From an uncultured Draconibacterium sp. (GTDB taxonomy: Bacteria; Bacteroidota; Bacteroidia; Bacteroidales; Prolixibacteraceae): a DNA stretch of 64,000 bases. Positions 9,818-18,926 of the stretch are shown piece by piece (positions within the stretch are counted from its first letter, which is position 1; each line of letters opens with the position of its first letter). The stretch lies in the NCBI RefSeq assembly GCF_963675585.1, contig NZ_OY776414.1, positions 1,281,001 to 1,345,000 of the forward strand, given 5' to 3'. The position numbers were made by a program, and so were the translations under genes. Below the pieces are notes generated by a model. It was not told where the DNA came from and made no database searches. It worked only from the letters and a program-made list of their open reading frames with translations.

Positions 9818-10810
9818 ATGAAATTATTTATATACATTTTACTTGCTTTCTTTTTCGTTTCAGAAACGAGTTTTGCGCAAGATATAATTGTTCACGATCC
9901 GGTTATGATCCAACAAAACGACAACTACTATGTTTTCTGCACAGGTATGGGAATCAGTGTTTGGTCGTCAAAGGACATGAAAAACTGGAACGCAGAAAAA
10001 TCTGTTTTCAAAAAAGCTCCGGCATGGACAAAAGAAGCTGTAAAAGACTTCCAGGGCCATATGTGGGCTCCCGATATTTCGTATTTTAACAACAAATATT
10101 ATTTGTATTATTCGGTTTCTTCGTTTGGAAAAAATACATCGTGCATTGGTTTGGCAACAAACGTTACACTCGATCCAAACGATCCTGCTTTTAAATGGGA
10201 AGATCAGGGAATGGTGATTCAATCGGTTCCCGGAAAGACAAACTGGAATGCGATCGATCCGAACCTAATCGTTGCTGAAGATGGTACGCCTTATTTAAGT
10301 TTTGGCTCATTCTGGGATGGGTTGAAGCTGGCAAAACTTACGCCCGACGCAATGGCAGTTGCCGATGATATTACTAAAATCCCAACCATTGCTTCACGTA
10401 AAAAAACAATAAGCAGCACAAATCAAAATGTTTCAGTTGAAGCCGGTTCAAATGCCATTGAAGCGCCTTTTGTATTCAAAAAAGGTGATTTCTATTATCT
10501 GTTCGCTTCCATTGATTATTGCTGCAGAGGAGTAGAAAGTTCGTACAAAATGATTGTGGGCCGCTCGCACAGGATACAGGGGCCGTTTCTCGACAAAAAC
10601 GGAAAAGACATGGCAACAGGCGGAGGCAACATTGTGCTGCAGGGTGATAAAAACTGGCACGGTGTAGGTCACAATTCTGCTTACACTTTTAATTCAAAAG
10701 ATTACCTTGTTTTTCACGGTTATGATGCCAACGACGAAGGACGTCCTAAACTTTTGATCAAAAAAATGAACTGGGACAACGACGGATGGCCTGTAATTCC
10801 AAATGAATAA
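9818..10810 (+). CDS. GH43 arabinan endo-1,5-alpha-L-arabinosidase-type enzyme, Sec-exported
   Basis: The frame extends upstream to 9731, overlapping the previous gene by 76 bp, but the ATG at 9818 gives a clean Sec signal (MKLFIYILLAFFFVSETSFA, cleavage before Gln). The mature enzyme starts directly with the catalytic strand. Asp27 in VHDPVM is the base, Asp147 in NAIDPNL the second Asp, and Glu215 in AIEAPFV the acid. The segments HMWAPDISYFNNKYYLYYSVS and GVGHNS are typical of the arabinanase branch of GH43. It is about 330 mature residues, with no accessory domain. Unlike the enzyme at 6698 it lacks a lipobox, so it is probably periplasmic and acts on imported oligomers. A GH51 gene follows 24 bp later, likely in the same transcript. 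Confidence 0.9.
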   Translation: MKLFIYILLAFFFVSETSFAQDIIVHDPVMIQQNDNYYVFCTGMGISVWSSKDMKNWNAEKSVFKKAPAWTKEAVKDFQGHMWAPDISYFNNKYYLYYSVSSFGKNTSCIGLATNVTLDPNDPAFKWEDQGMVIQSVPGKTNWNAIDPNLIVAEDGTPYLSFGSFWDGLKLAKLTPDAMAVADDITKIPTIASRKKTISSTNQNVSVEAGSNAIEAPFVFKKGDFYYLFASIDYCCRGVESSYKMIVGRSHRIQGPFLDKNGKDMATGGGNIVLQGDKNWHGVGHNSAYTFNSKDYLVFHGYDANDEGRPKLLIKKMNWDNDGWPVIPNE

Positions 10811-10834
10811 TAAAGCGTTTCTAAAAAACCGTAA

Positions 10835-12427
10835 ATGAATATTGTAAAGAAAATTCCACTATTTTTATTGGCAATACTAATGCTTTCAGAAAATATGACC
10901 GCACAAAATGCCCGTATAAAAATCGATATTGACAGACAAATTGGTGAAGTAGATAAAAATATTTACGGAAACTTTGTTGAACACCTGGGACGATGTGTTT
11001 ACGGGGGAATTTACGATGAAGGTAATCCATTGTCTGACGAAGATGGAATTCGTTTGGATGTACTGGAAGCGGTAAAAGGCCTGAATATTCCAATTACACG
11101 TTATCCGGGAGGAAACTTTGTTTCGAATTACAACTGGAAAGATGGAGTTGGCCCTAAAGACGATCGGCCTGTGCGAATGGAACTGGCCTGGGCGCGTTTG
11201 GAAAGCAATCGCTTTGGCACAAATGAATTTGTGGACTATGCCAGGCGAATGAATACTGAACCTTATTTTGCTGTAAACATGGGCACCGGAACCATAAAAG
11301 AAGCACAGGAATGGGTGGAGTATTGTAATGTGAAAGAAGGTCCGTATTATGCTGAACTACGCAAAAAACATGGATATCCGGAACCACACAACATAAAATA
11401 CTGGAGCCTTGGAAACGAAATGGATGGTTTCTGGCAAATGGGTCATTTAAATGCAGAGGATTATTGCAAAAAAGCTCGTGAAGCCGGAAAACTGATGAAA
11501 TTAACCGATCCAAATATTAAACTTATTGCTGCGGGAGCTTCCAATTTCAGGCCCGATAACGACCCACACGAATGGAATGCAACCGTTCTTTCTGAATTAA
11601 AAAATGTGGTTGATTACATTGCTTTGCATATGTACCTTGGAAACCACGAGGACAATTACTACAATTTTGTTTCGGCACCATTGGTACTTGAAGAACGGAC
11701 AAGAATTGTAAAGGGAATGATAGCCCGGGAAATGGAAAAAGCCGACCGTGGCGACCGCGACCCGATTTACATTGCATGGGATGAATACAACATTTGGTAC
11801 CGCTGGCGAGCTGAAGAAACCATGACCGGAACACGGGCGCTCGAAGAACGTTACAATTTAGAAGATGCCCTGGTTATTGCCGGATTTCTAAATGCTTTTA
11901 TTCGAAATGCTGATGTTGTTAAAATGGCGAATATGGCGCAACTGGTAAATGTTATTGCCCCAATTTTTGCTGAAAAAGAGGGTATCTTCCTGCAAACAAT
12001 ATATTACCCGCTACAACTTTTTGCAAACAACATGTTTGGTACCTCGCTTGATGTATTCGTAGATTGTGAAACCTACAACACTGACAAATTTCAACTGGGA
12101 CTTGCCGAACAGGCGACTCAACAAAACGGAGTACCTTATCTGGATGTTTCGGCAGCATACAACAATGGCGAAGTGGTTATTGGAGTAATAAACCGACACA
12201 AAGAGAATTCGATTACAACAGATATTTTGTCGCAGGAAGGACTATTTGATGGTGAATTTAAAATTTTTGAAGTAAACGGCCCGAATATAAAAGCCGAAAA
12301 TAACTTTGATAAAACGGAGGTGAAAACCATTCAGAAGGAATCAGTTAAACTCAAAAATGAAGCTGGTTTTACATACGAGTTTCCACCCCACTCATTTACA
12401 ATGTTAAAAGGAAAAATAATACAGTAG
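10835..12427 (+). CDS. GH51 alpha-L-arabinofuranosidase
   Basis: 530 residues with a Sec signal (residues 1-24, cleavage near MTAQ). GH51 hallmarks are present: NFVEHLGRCVYGGIY near the N-terminus, acid/base Glu195 in SLGNEMDG and nucleophile Glu317 in AWDEYNIW. The (beta/alpha)8 barrel is followed by the usual C-terminal beta-sandwich, ending with the SFTMLKG strand. It releases terminal L-arabinofuranose from arabinan and arabino-oligosaccharides. The position right after two GH43 genes makes it the end of a debranching and trimming series. It is clearly related to, but distinct from, the second GH51 at 12573. Confidence 0.95.
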   Translation: MNIVKKIPLFLLAILMLSENMTAQNARIKIDIDRQIGEVDKNIYGNFVEHLGRCVYGGIYDEGNPLSDEDGIRLDVLEAVKGLNIPITRYPGGNFVSNYNWKDGVGPKDDRPVRMELAWARLESNRFGTNEFVDYARRMNTEPYFAVNMGTGTIKEAQEWVEYCNVKEGPYYAELRKKHGYPEPHNIKYWSLGNEMDGFWQMGHLNAEDYCKKAREAGKLMKLTDPNIKLIAAGASNFRPDNDPHEWNATVLSELKNVVDYIALHMYLGNHEDNYYNFVSAPLVLEERTRIVKGMIAREMEKADRGDRDPIYIAWDEYNIWYRWRAEETMTGTRALEERYNLEDALVIAGFLNAFIRNADVVKMANMAQLVNVIAPIFAEKEGIFLQTIYYPLQLFANNMFGTSLDVFVDCETYNTDKFQLGLAEQATQQNGVPYLDVSAAYNNGEVVIGVINRHKENSITTDILSQEGLFDGEFKIFEVNGPNIKAENNFDKTEVKTIQKESVKLKNEAGFTYEFPPHSFTMLKGKIIQ

Positions 12428-12448
12428 AATTTCATCTGCTTACAGTTC

Positions 12449-12504
12449 ATATTCACATTCTGCTAAAATTATGTTTTAAGTACTTTATAGTGAATGTGGA
12501 ATAT
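12449..12504. promoter_or_regulatory. Imperfect palindrome containing the TATAGTGAATGTGG motif
   Basis: ATATTCACATTC at 12449-12460 pairs with GAATGTGGAATAT at 12492-12504 with a single extra base, leaving a 31-nt centre. The right arm overlaps TATAGTGAATGTGG (12486-12499), which matches 13 of 14 bases at 8700-8713. It lies 69 bp upstream of the second GH51 gene and could be an operator or an mRNA hairpin. The role is inference. Confidence 0.45.
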
Positions 12505-12572
12505 CAGGATAAAATAAGTGTATTATTGACAATAATTATTATTTTTAGATCGAAAAATTAAACTAAAATAAA

Positions 12573-14105
12573 ATGAACAAACCAAAATCACTAGTAACTA
12601 TTTTTTTAGTACTTGCAGCAACTACTCTTTTTGCTCAAAGTAAACTTTCACTTCACACCGATCAGGCTAAAACCGAAATAAGCAAAGACATTTACGGACA
12701 TTTTGCCGAACATCTGGGACGCTGTATTTACGGCGGTATTTATGTTGGAGAAAATTCGGAAATTTCAAATACCCGTGGTTTTCGCGACGATGTAATAAGT
12801 GCACTCAAGGAAATGGATATTCCGGTACTGCGCTGGCCCGGAGGATGTTTTGGAGATACTTACCACTGGAAAGACGGAATTGGTCCGCGCGAAGAACGTC
12901 CTTCAATGGTAAATATTCACTGGGGCGGAGTTACAGAAGACAACAGTTTTGGAACACACGAATTCCTCGATTTTTGTGAGATTATCGGCGCCGAACCATA
13001 TATCAATATTAATGTTGGATCGGGAACTGTTCAGGAAGCTTCTGAATGGGTAGAATACGTTACTTCATCAAACGTTAGTCCGATGACTGACCTTCGGAAA
13101 AAGAATGGCCGTGAAGAGCCATGGAATGTAAAATACTGGGGAATTGGTAATGAAAACTGGGGATGCGGAGGAAACATGACTCCTGAATATTATTCTGATT
13201 TATACAACCGTTTTGCAAGTTATTGTGGCGGTGCCAAATATAAAATTGCCGGCGGCCCGAACGTTGCTGACTATAACTGGATGGAAGTGGTAATGCAAAA
13301 GACATCGCGCCACAGAGGACTTGTGCAGGGAGTTTCGTTACACAACTATACTTTTACAACTGCATGGGAAGACAAAGGTCATGCAACCGATTTTGGCGAA
13401 AAAGAATGGATTTCTGTTATGAATAATACCTTAAAAATGGAAACCCTGGTTAATCGTCATTCAATCATCATGGACAAATACGATCCGGCAAAACGAGTTG
13501 GACTAATTGTTGACGAATGGGGAAACTGGTTTAACGTGGAAGAAGGAACAAATCCGGGATTTTTGTATCAGCAAAATACTTTGCGTGATGCTTTGGTAGC
13601 CGGTATCAATCTGAATATTTTTAACAACCATGCCGATCGTGTTAAAATGGCTAACATTGCACAAACTGTAAATGTTTTGCAATCGGTAATTTTAACCAAA
13701 GAAGATGAAATGGTGTTGACACCAACTTACTATGTATTTAAAATGTACAGCGTTCACCAAAATGCCAAATTAATTCCATCGAACCTGAAAACAGGAACAT
13801 ATGAATTAGAAGGTAAAAAAGTGCCTGCTGTGCATGTATCCGCATCAACAAAAGACAATGTGGTTTCTGTTACGCTTTGTAATCTGAATCCAAACAAAAG
13901 CGAATCAATCGATATCGATATAACCGGTGAAGAATTTTCTTCTGCATCGGGTCAGATAATTACATCTGAAAACATGAATGATTTTAATGATTTTGGTAGG
14001 AAGGAAACGGTTAACTTAAAATCGTTTGATGTTGCAAAACCAAAGGACGGGAAACTAACGGTTGAGCTTCCATCAAAGTCAGTTGTACTTGTACAGTTGA
14101 AATAA
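12573..14105 (+). CDS. GH51 alpha-L-arabinofuranosidase (second copy)
   Basis: 510 residues with a Sec signal ([22 protein letters not shown]). Family signatures are [16 protein letters not shown], acid/base Glu194 in [11 protein letters not shown] and nucleophile Glu315 in IVDEWGNWF, then the C-terminal beta domain. The [11 protein letters not shown] form differs from SLGNEMDG in the neighbour, so the two enzymes belong to different GH51 branches and may prefer different linkages (for example alpha-1,5 ends versus alpha-1,3 or alpha-1,2 side branches). That split is inference. The gene stands 145 bp after the first GH51, behind its own candidate operator, and is closed by a strong terminator. 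Confidence 0.95.
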   Translation: MNKPKSLVTIFLVLAATTLFAQSKLSLHTDQAKTEISKDIYGHFAEHLGRCIYGGIYVGENSEISNTRGFRDDVISALKEMDIPVLRWPGGCFGDTYHWKDGIGPREERPSMVNIHWGGVTEDNSFGTHEFLDFCEIIGAEPYININVGSGTVQEASEWVEYVTSSNVSPMTDLRKKNGREEPWNVKYWGIGNENWGCGGNMTPEYYSDLYNRFASYCGGAKYKIAGGPNVADYNWMEVVMQKTSRHRGLVQGVSLHNYTFTTAWEDKGHATDFGEKEWISVMNNTLKMETLVNRHSIIMDKYDPAKRVGLIVDEWGNWFNVEEGTNPGFLYQQNTLRDALVAGINLNIFNNHADRVKMANIAQTVNVLQSVILTKEDEMVLTPTYYVFKMYSVHQNAKLIPSNLKTGTYELEGKKVPAVHVSASTKDNVVSVTLCNLNPNKSESIDIDITGEEFSSASGQIITSENMNDFNDFGRKETVNLKSFDVAKPKDGKLTVELPSKSVVLVQLK

Positions 14106-14127
14106 GAGATACCGTTTCAAAAAAAAG

Positions 14128-14157
14128 AAAAAGGAAGCCTTTGAGCTTCCTTTTTTT
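14128..14157. terminator. Rho-independent terminator, bidirectional
   Basis: The stem GGAAGC (14133-14138) pairs with GCTTCC (14145-14150) around a 6-nt loop, with an A-run before and a T-run after. It ends the + strand arabinan locus and can also stop the convergent - strand gene whose stop codon is at 14178. Confidence 0.9.
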
Positions 14158-14177
14158 GTATTGTGAGAAACGTAAGT

Positions 14178-15641
14178 TTATCCGGTAATTTTAGCTGGAA
14201 GGCCTTTTACATTAACAGGCTTCTTATCTTCCGCTTTAATCTCAAACATGTCGGCAGGAGTTAATTCACATTCCTCCATCATTTCGAAACAATATTCAAG
14301 TTGACCCAATTCACGGGTAACATTGTTGGTTCCAAAAGAGAATTTAACTCCGGCAGCTTTTGCCATTTTAATCATTTCTGCGCTGGGTGTTTTATACCTC
14401 GCATTAATTTCGAGAGCAATACCGTTTTCAGCCAAAACTTTAACAACCCGTTCCATTCGTTCTTTTGTCCAAAGCTCAGTATATTCAGGCATTAATTCGT
14501 TTGGCAATACGGTTGGATTCACATAAATATCAACCGGTTCCTGCGAAAAAATGGCTTCAATTTTTTCTACCAGGTCATCCATAAACTCTTGTTTGTCGTC
14601 TACCCAAACTTCTTCCGGAATCCAAATGCGGTTGCGCCGGCCCTTTTTATCGGTAAAGGTCATTGCATCGGTAAAAACATAATCAAATTTTGCCACTGCT
14701 TCGGGCGAAAAAAGTGTTATCCATTCGCGTCCTTCAGCTTGCATTCCTTTAAAAGTAGCACTTCCTTTTACATCTTCCATGTATTGGTACAACGAAGCAT
14801 CGTCGGTAACCGGGAAGTGTAATCCACAGTTTGGAGCCACGCCGTAATTAATGCCCAGTTTTTGTGAATTAGTAACCAAATCTTCAATGGTTAATCCGCC
14901 TTTCAGGTGTACATGGAAATCAACCAATGGGAAACCTGCGTACATAAGTTGTGTAACTTTGGTGTCCCAGTCTTTATCTTCAACCACTTGTTTTTCACCG
15001 GCTTCCAAAGCTTTTATTTTCAGGTTACGGTAAAAAGTTGTACTGCCCGGATCGTGCGCTTGCAAAGCAATGGTACCTTCACTTAATTTACAGTTTTCGC
15101 CACCCTCCCAGCGCCAGGGATTTTCAGGTTCAATGTATTCATTCACTTTTACATCGTTTACAAAAACCTCAACTACGTTTTCAACCACTTTTATACGCAT
15201 TTTAAACCACTCATTGTCGTTTGCCAAAGGATAATATACGTTTCTAACATTGTATACACTTCCAGTTTTCCGGCGTTCAGGATATTCTTCCGAGCCACGA
15301 AATGAATTGTTTACCTGTATCTCATAACCATTTGAAGGCCACCCCTGGTTTTGGTATTTTGTATGAATAAAAACTCCTGAGTTGGAATGCTCCTGCGCTT
15401 TTATTTCGGCTTCAAATTCGAAATTTTTGAAGCTGTCGTTGTAAAATAAGTGGCTTCGTTCTCCCGAGCATTTTATCATGCCATCTTCAACAGAAATACT
15501 TTCCGGGTTTTCAGCTGCTACTTTCCATCCCTTTAGAGTTTGTCCGTCAAACATGTTCTGCCACTCGCCTATCGGTGCCTTTTGCTGGCACGAATTCAAA
15601 AAGATCAAAGAAAGAAAACTAAGAATAATAAGTTTTTTCAT
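14178..15641 (-). CDS. Lipoprotein: DUF1080 (3-keto-glycoside hydrolase-type) domain fused to PHP/amidohydrolase-like domain
   Basis: 487 residues with a lipoprotein signal (FLNSC, Cys about 18). Residues of about 24-210 are a DUF1080 jelly roll: MFDGQTLKGWK, GVFIHTKYQ and NGYEIQVNN. Some members of that family cleave 3-keto-glycosides. A second domain follows, opening with LVDFHVHLKGG (His-x-His at about 242-244) and running as an alpha/beta barrel to the end, which resembles PHP or amidohydrolase proteins. The late motif that usually reads GSDAH is GTNNV here (about residue 433), so at least one metal ligand appears lost. It converges on the arabinan locus and sits 72 bp downstream of the M81 gene, possibly in one transcript. 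Domain 1 firm, domain 2 moderate; the substrate is unknown. Confidence 0.75.
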   Translation of the reverse strand: MKKLIILSFLSLIFLNSCQQKAPIGEWQNMFDGQTLKGWKVAAENPESISVEDGMIKCSGERSHLFYNDSFKNFEFEAEIKAQEHSNSGVFIHTKYQNQGWPSNGYEIQVNNSFRGSEEYPERRKTGSVYNVRNVYYPLANDNEWFKMRIKVVENVVEVFVNDVKVNEYIEPENPWRWEGGENCKLSEGTIALQAHDPGSTTFYRNLKIKALEAGEKQVVEDKDWDTKVTQLMYAGFPLVDFHVHLKGGLTIEDLVTNSQKLGINYGVAPNCGLHFPVTDDASLYQYMEDVKGSATFKGMQAEGREWITLFSPEAVAKFDYVFTDAMTFTDKKGRRNRIWIPEEVWVDDKQEFMDDLVEKIEAIFSQEPVDIYVNPTVLPNELMPEYTELWTKERMERVVKVLAENGIALEINARYKTPSAEMIKMAKAAGVKFSFGTNNVTRELGQLEYCFEMMEECELTPADMFEIKAEDKKPVNVKGLPAKITG

Positions 15642-15713
15642 TTTTAAGTTGGTTTAGTATTTTGATAAATTCAAATCTAGCTAAATTCTTTTACTTTCTT
15701 CAACATGTAGTTT

Positions 15714-17264
15714 CTAATTTGACCCGGCCAAAGGAATTAAGCGGGCACTTAAATCCGGATCTTCCATATTCTTATCCAACGGGAACATAGGACGTTTAAT
15801 GTGTTGGTAGCCCAACCTGTCGAGGTCCTGATCTACACCACCCGGTGTTTGCGCCATTAACCAGTCGGCACGCATATTATACAATTCGGGAACCAGGTAA
15901 CCAATTTTAACCACTACAATATCTGTTTCCTCCGGATTTAGGTTCAAATCGGTAAAGTCGGCTTTGTAATGATAGGGCTTGCGTTTTTTTGTTACAATAA
16001 CCCGAACACTCCCCACTTTTACGACCACTTCGGTTTCGGCATTTTTATCGCCCTGTTTAATGGCTTCAATTGTACCGGTAAGTTTTACTGGCGGCGCAAA
16101 ACGGGCATCAACAGCGGCTCCTGCAAACTCGCTTACTTTTCCACCAATTCCTGCTTCAACCGCTTTAGCAACAAAATCAGGCCCGGGAAGTGAGGCATAA
16201 ATCAACGATGGTCCCTCTTCCGATTGAAACTCTTTCCGTTTTAATATTTCGGTTAATGTCCACGTTACATCACCAGCGCCACCTGCTGTTGGATTGTCGC
16301 CCATGTCGCTAATAATAAAAGGTTTGCCTTCAAAAGCAATTGCCCGGTTTAAACATTCATCTAAATCTGCCACCGGTGCCACAAAATCAAACTCTTCGCG
16401 AACCGCCCAAAAACTTTGAGCCAGCTCTTCTGCAGCTTTCGAAACAGCTTCTTTATCGTCGCCATAAGCCATAACAACTGCATGATTTCGTGGTGCATCG
16501 GCCCATGCATAACCAACCCAAATTGCAGCATCGATCACACCTTCGCGGGCAGCAGCCGGTGCTACTTTAGCATATAAACTTTTACCCGGTTCAATGCGTG
16601 TGCTTGTTTTTTCGCCCGGAAGCAAAATTGGTACAGGTACCCATGCTTTGTATTTGGGTTTGCCTTTGCCACTTTCCAACCGGTCAAGTAAATTTTCCAA
16701 AGCCCGTTGTTTCGATTCCAGTGCATCTTCGTGTGGAGCCAAACGATAGCAGGTTATTAAATCACTTCGTTCAGCCAAAAGTTCTGTTACATTTCCGTGC
16801 AAATCCATCGATGTGGAAATCATTGTTTCATTTCCAATAACTTCCCGAATACGGCTAATAAAATCTCCTTCCGGATCGTCCAGACCAACGACACTCATTG
16901 CTCCGTGAATGTCGAAAAATAAACCATCGTAAGGCATGTCCTTTTTTAAGCGATCGAGGGTTTCTGTCACCAATGCTTCGTAGGCTTCGCGTGTTACAAT
17001 TCCACCCGGCAGCGCGTGCCCGTGTAAAATTGGAAACCATTGTGCGCGGCTCATTACCGACTCATCTGAATAAAACGGATAGGTAGCAAATATTTCTTCT
17101 CCCCTGTTGGCATGAAAGGCTTCGATACCTGATTGTGCCGGAGAAAATGTACTCGATTCAATAGCTAAACCGGCAATTGCTATACGCGGTAATTTTTTTT
17201 CCTGTTTACAGCTCACGCTAAATAGTGTAGCAAAAACCAGTAATCCACATAGCATTCGTGTCAT
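15714..17264 (-). CDS. M81 family (microcystinase C/MlrC-like) metallopeptidase, lipoprotein
   Basis: 516 residues; a lipoprotein signal ends in SVSC (Cys about 19). The MlrC pattern is clear: IAGLAIESSTFSP at the mature N-terminus, FFDIHGAMSV with the DDPEGDF segment, STSMDLHGNVTELL carrying the expected metal-binding Asp and His, then the C-terminal MlrC domain with GDNPTAGGAGD. The M81 family is named for hydrolysis of linearised microcystin fragments, but most members have unknown substrates. The real role here may be a peptide- or amide-hydrolysing step tied to the DUF1080/PHP protein next to it. Nothing in the sequence supports microcystin degradation. The region upstream to the divergent radical SAM gene is 393 bp. 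Confidence 0.85.
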   Translation of the reverse strand: MTRMLCGLLVFATLFSVSCKQEKKLPRIAIAGLAIESSTFSPAQSGIEAFHANRGEEIFATYPFYSDESVMSRAQWFPILHGHALPGGIVTREAYEALVTETLDRLKKDMPYDGLFFDIHGAMSVVGLDDPEGDFISRIREVIGNETMISTSMDLHGNVTELLAERSDLITCYRLAPHEDALESKQRALENLLDRLESGKGKPKYKAWVPVPILLPGEKTSTRIEPGKSLYAKVAPAAAREGVIDAAIWVGYAWADAPRNHAVVMAYGDDKEAVSKAAEELAQSFWAVREEFDFVAPVADLDECLNRAIAFEGKPFIISDMGDNPTAGGAGDVTWTLTEILKRKEFQSEEGPSLIYASLPGPDFVAKAVEAGIGGKVSEFAGAAVDARFAPPVKLTGTIEAIKQGDKNAETEVVVKVGSVRVIVTKKRKPYHYKADFTDLNLNPEETDIVVVKIGYLVPELYNMRADWLMAQTPGGVDQDLDRLGYQHIKRPMFPLDKNMEDPDLSARLIPLAGSN

Positions 17265-17657
17265 AACTTTTTAAAATATTTAATTAATAAATACAAATAA
17301 CAGAAATATTATTAAATGTATCTCATTTTATCTGGTGTTTTTTGTCAGGTATTTTTGCGATTTAAGGTTTCTAAATGTGTGATTTAAGCGGGGAATTGAC
17401 TGAAATCCGCGTAGTCATAAATTTTATAGCGAAATCGTTCAAATGTTGTTCTTTTATTTATTTTTACTCCATCATTCAATTCGATTAAATATGACAGACA
17501 TCGGATACATATATAAGTTGCTTTTGGTTTACATCGACCGAAGCAAAATGCTTATGTTCATGTATATCTTCTCCGAACTGTAATTCCTTCAATTTCTTTC
17601 TTCTACCCCCTTGTTTTACTTTCTTATTATCAATTGTTAGTAGTTCTGATTTAATAG
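17265..17657. other. Divergent intergenic region, no gene seen
   Basis: 393 bp, AT-rich, between the - strand M81 gene and the + strand radical SAM gene, so it should hold both promoters. I see no convincing -33/-7 pair, repeat or structured RNA. Confidence 0.4.
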
Positions 17658-18899
17658 ATGAATTCATATTACAACTGGCGAAATTCGCTGGTTAATGGCA
17701 ATAAAGCTGCCTTTGGTTCTTATACAGGTTTAACCTGGCTGAATAGTTACAGTGCTCACGATGCACAGGAAAAGAAAGATGCCCTGATGCATAAAGTGGA
17801 AAATGTTTTGTTTAAGGGAACCAAACCGTATTACAAGCAAATTTCCGATGGCTGCAAATTATGCGGACTTGGCCAATGGAGCTGTTTGTTTATTACCGGA
17901 AAATGTAACGCTTCGTGTTTTTACTGTCCGGCATCGCAACAAGAAGACCATGTACCTACAACGCAAAATCTTAGCTTTGAGAATGCGGCAGCCTACGCCG
18001 AATACATCAATTTCTTTGGTTTTAAAGGAGTGAGTTTTAGTGGTGGCGAGCCATTGCTAAAGTTCGAGCGCACACTCGACTACCTTAAGCAAGTACGTAA
18101 AAAGTGCAAGCCCGCAACATACATTTGGATGTACACCAATGGCATTTTGGGTGAACCGCAAAAATTTAGAAAACTGGCAGCTGCCGGCATAAACGAAGTA
18201 CGTTTTGACATTGGAGCTACGGCTTTTCGACTCGATAAAATAGCAGCCGCAAAAGGCATAATTCCAGTTGTAACTATTGAAATACCTGCTGTTCCGGAAG
18301 AGCTTGAAAAACTTAAAAAACTTCTGCCTGAGATGGTAAAAGCCGGAGTTAGCAACCTAAACCTGCATCAGCTAAGATTAACACCACACAACGTTAAACA
18401 GCTCTCAAAACACAATTACACATACATTCATGCCGAGCAGCCCATTGTTTTGGAGTCGGAACTTGCCGCCCTGGAACTGATCAGTTATGCCCGTGAACAT
18501 TCCATCGATATTGGCATCAATTATTGCTCGTTTCATTTTAAAAATCGTTTTCAGAAAGCCGGTTTCCGCAACCGCATCTCATCCAGGCTGGCGCTACCCG
18601 ATGATGTAATTACTGAAAATGGGTACATTCGAAAACATTCAGCAGATAGTATTGGGTACGATTCAATTCGGATCTACGATCAAAAACCCGGGCAACAAAG
18701 TGCAGAAGAACTACAGCTAACGCGCAAAAACTATTTCTTCACCCGGCAGCCGGTAGTAAGTCAGCAAACTGTTCCGGAACAGATGAAAAACGAAATAGGA
18801 GGATTGCTTCAAAACGAACCAATCGAAGCTCCCGAGGATTCACTCTTGTTTAAAATATGGCAAATGGAACACATTGAAAGAGGAATACGTGAATATTAG
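17658..18899 (+). CDS. Radical SAM protein with extra N-terminal cysteines
   Basis: 413 residues. The radical SAM cluster motif CxxxCxxC is at Cys83, Cys87 and Cys90 (GKCNASCFYC), followed by the SAM-binding GGEPLL at about residues 125-130 (FSGGEPLLKFERTLDYL) and later barrel strands such as WMYTNGIL. Three more cysteines just before the motif (CKLCG and WSC, at 66, 69 and 76) could hold a second cluster or a zinc site. The C-terminal 100 residues have no motif that I recognise. It is a soluble cytoplasmic enzyme with no signal peptide. No substrate gene lies beside it, so I cannot name a reaction. A short GC-poor inverted repeat overlapping the stop may end transcription. Confidence 0.85.
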   Translation: MNSYYNWRNSLVNGNKAAFGSYTGLTWLNSYSAHDAQEKKDALMHKVENVLFKGTKPYYKQISDGCKLCGLGQWSCLFITGKCNASCFYCPASQQEDHVPTTQNLSFENAAAYAEYINFFGFKGVSFSGGEPLLKFERTLDYLKQVRKKCKPATYIWMYTNGILGEPQKFRKLAAAGINEVRFDIGATAFRLDKIAAAKGIIPVVTIEIPAVPEELEKLKKLLPEMVKAGVSNLNLHQLRLTPHNVKQLSKHNYTYIHAEQPIVLESELAALELISYAREHSIDIGINYCSFHFKNRFQKAGFRNRISSRLALPDDVITENGYIRKHSADSIGYDSIRIYDQKPGQQSAEELQLTRKNYFFTRQPVVSQQTVPEQMKNEIGGLLQNEPIEAPEDSLLFKIWQMEHIERGIREY

Positions 18900-18922
18900 A
18901 AGCTGTTTTTAAATGGCTTCTA
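18897..18922. terminator. Weak terminator-like hairpin between convergent genes
   Basis: TAGAAGC (18897-18903, including the stop codon) pairs with GCTTCTA (18916-18922) around 12 nt and is followed by a T-rich stretch. It lies between the convergent radical SAM and DUF1801 genes. The stem is short, so this is tentative. Confidence 0.4.
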
Positions 18923-18926
18923 CTGT

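Noticed and set aside
17485-17667. 60-codon - strand frame overlapping the radical SAM start
   Set aside because: No signal, family or conservation hint; it overlaps the start of a firm gene on the other strand.
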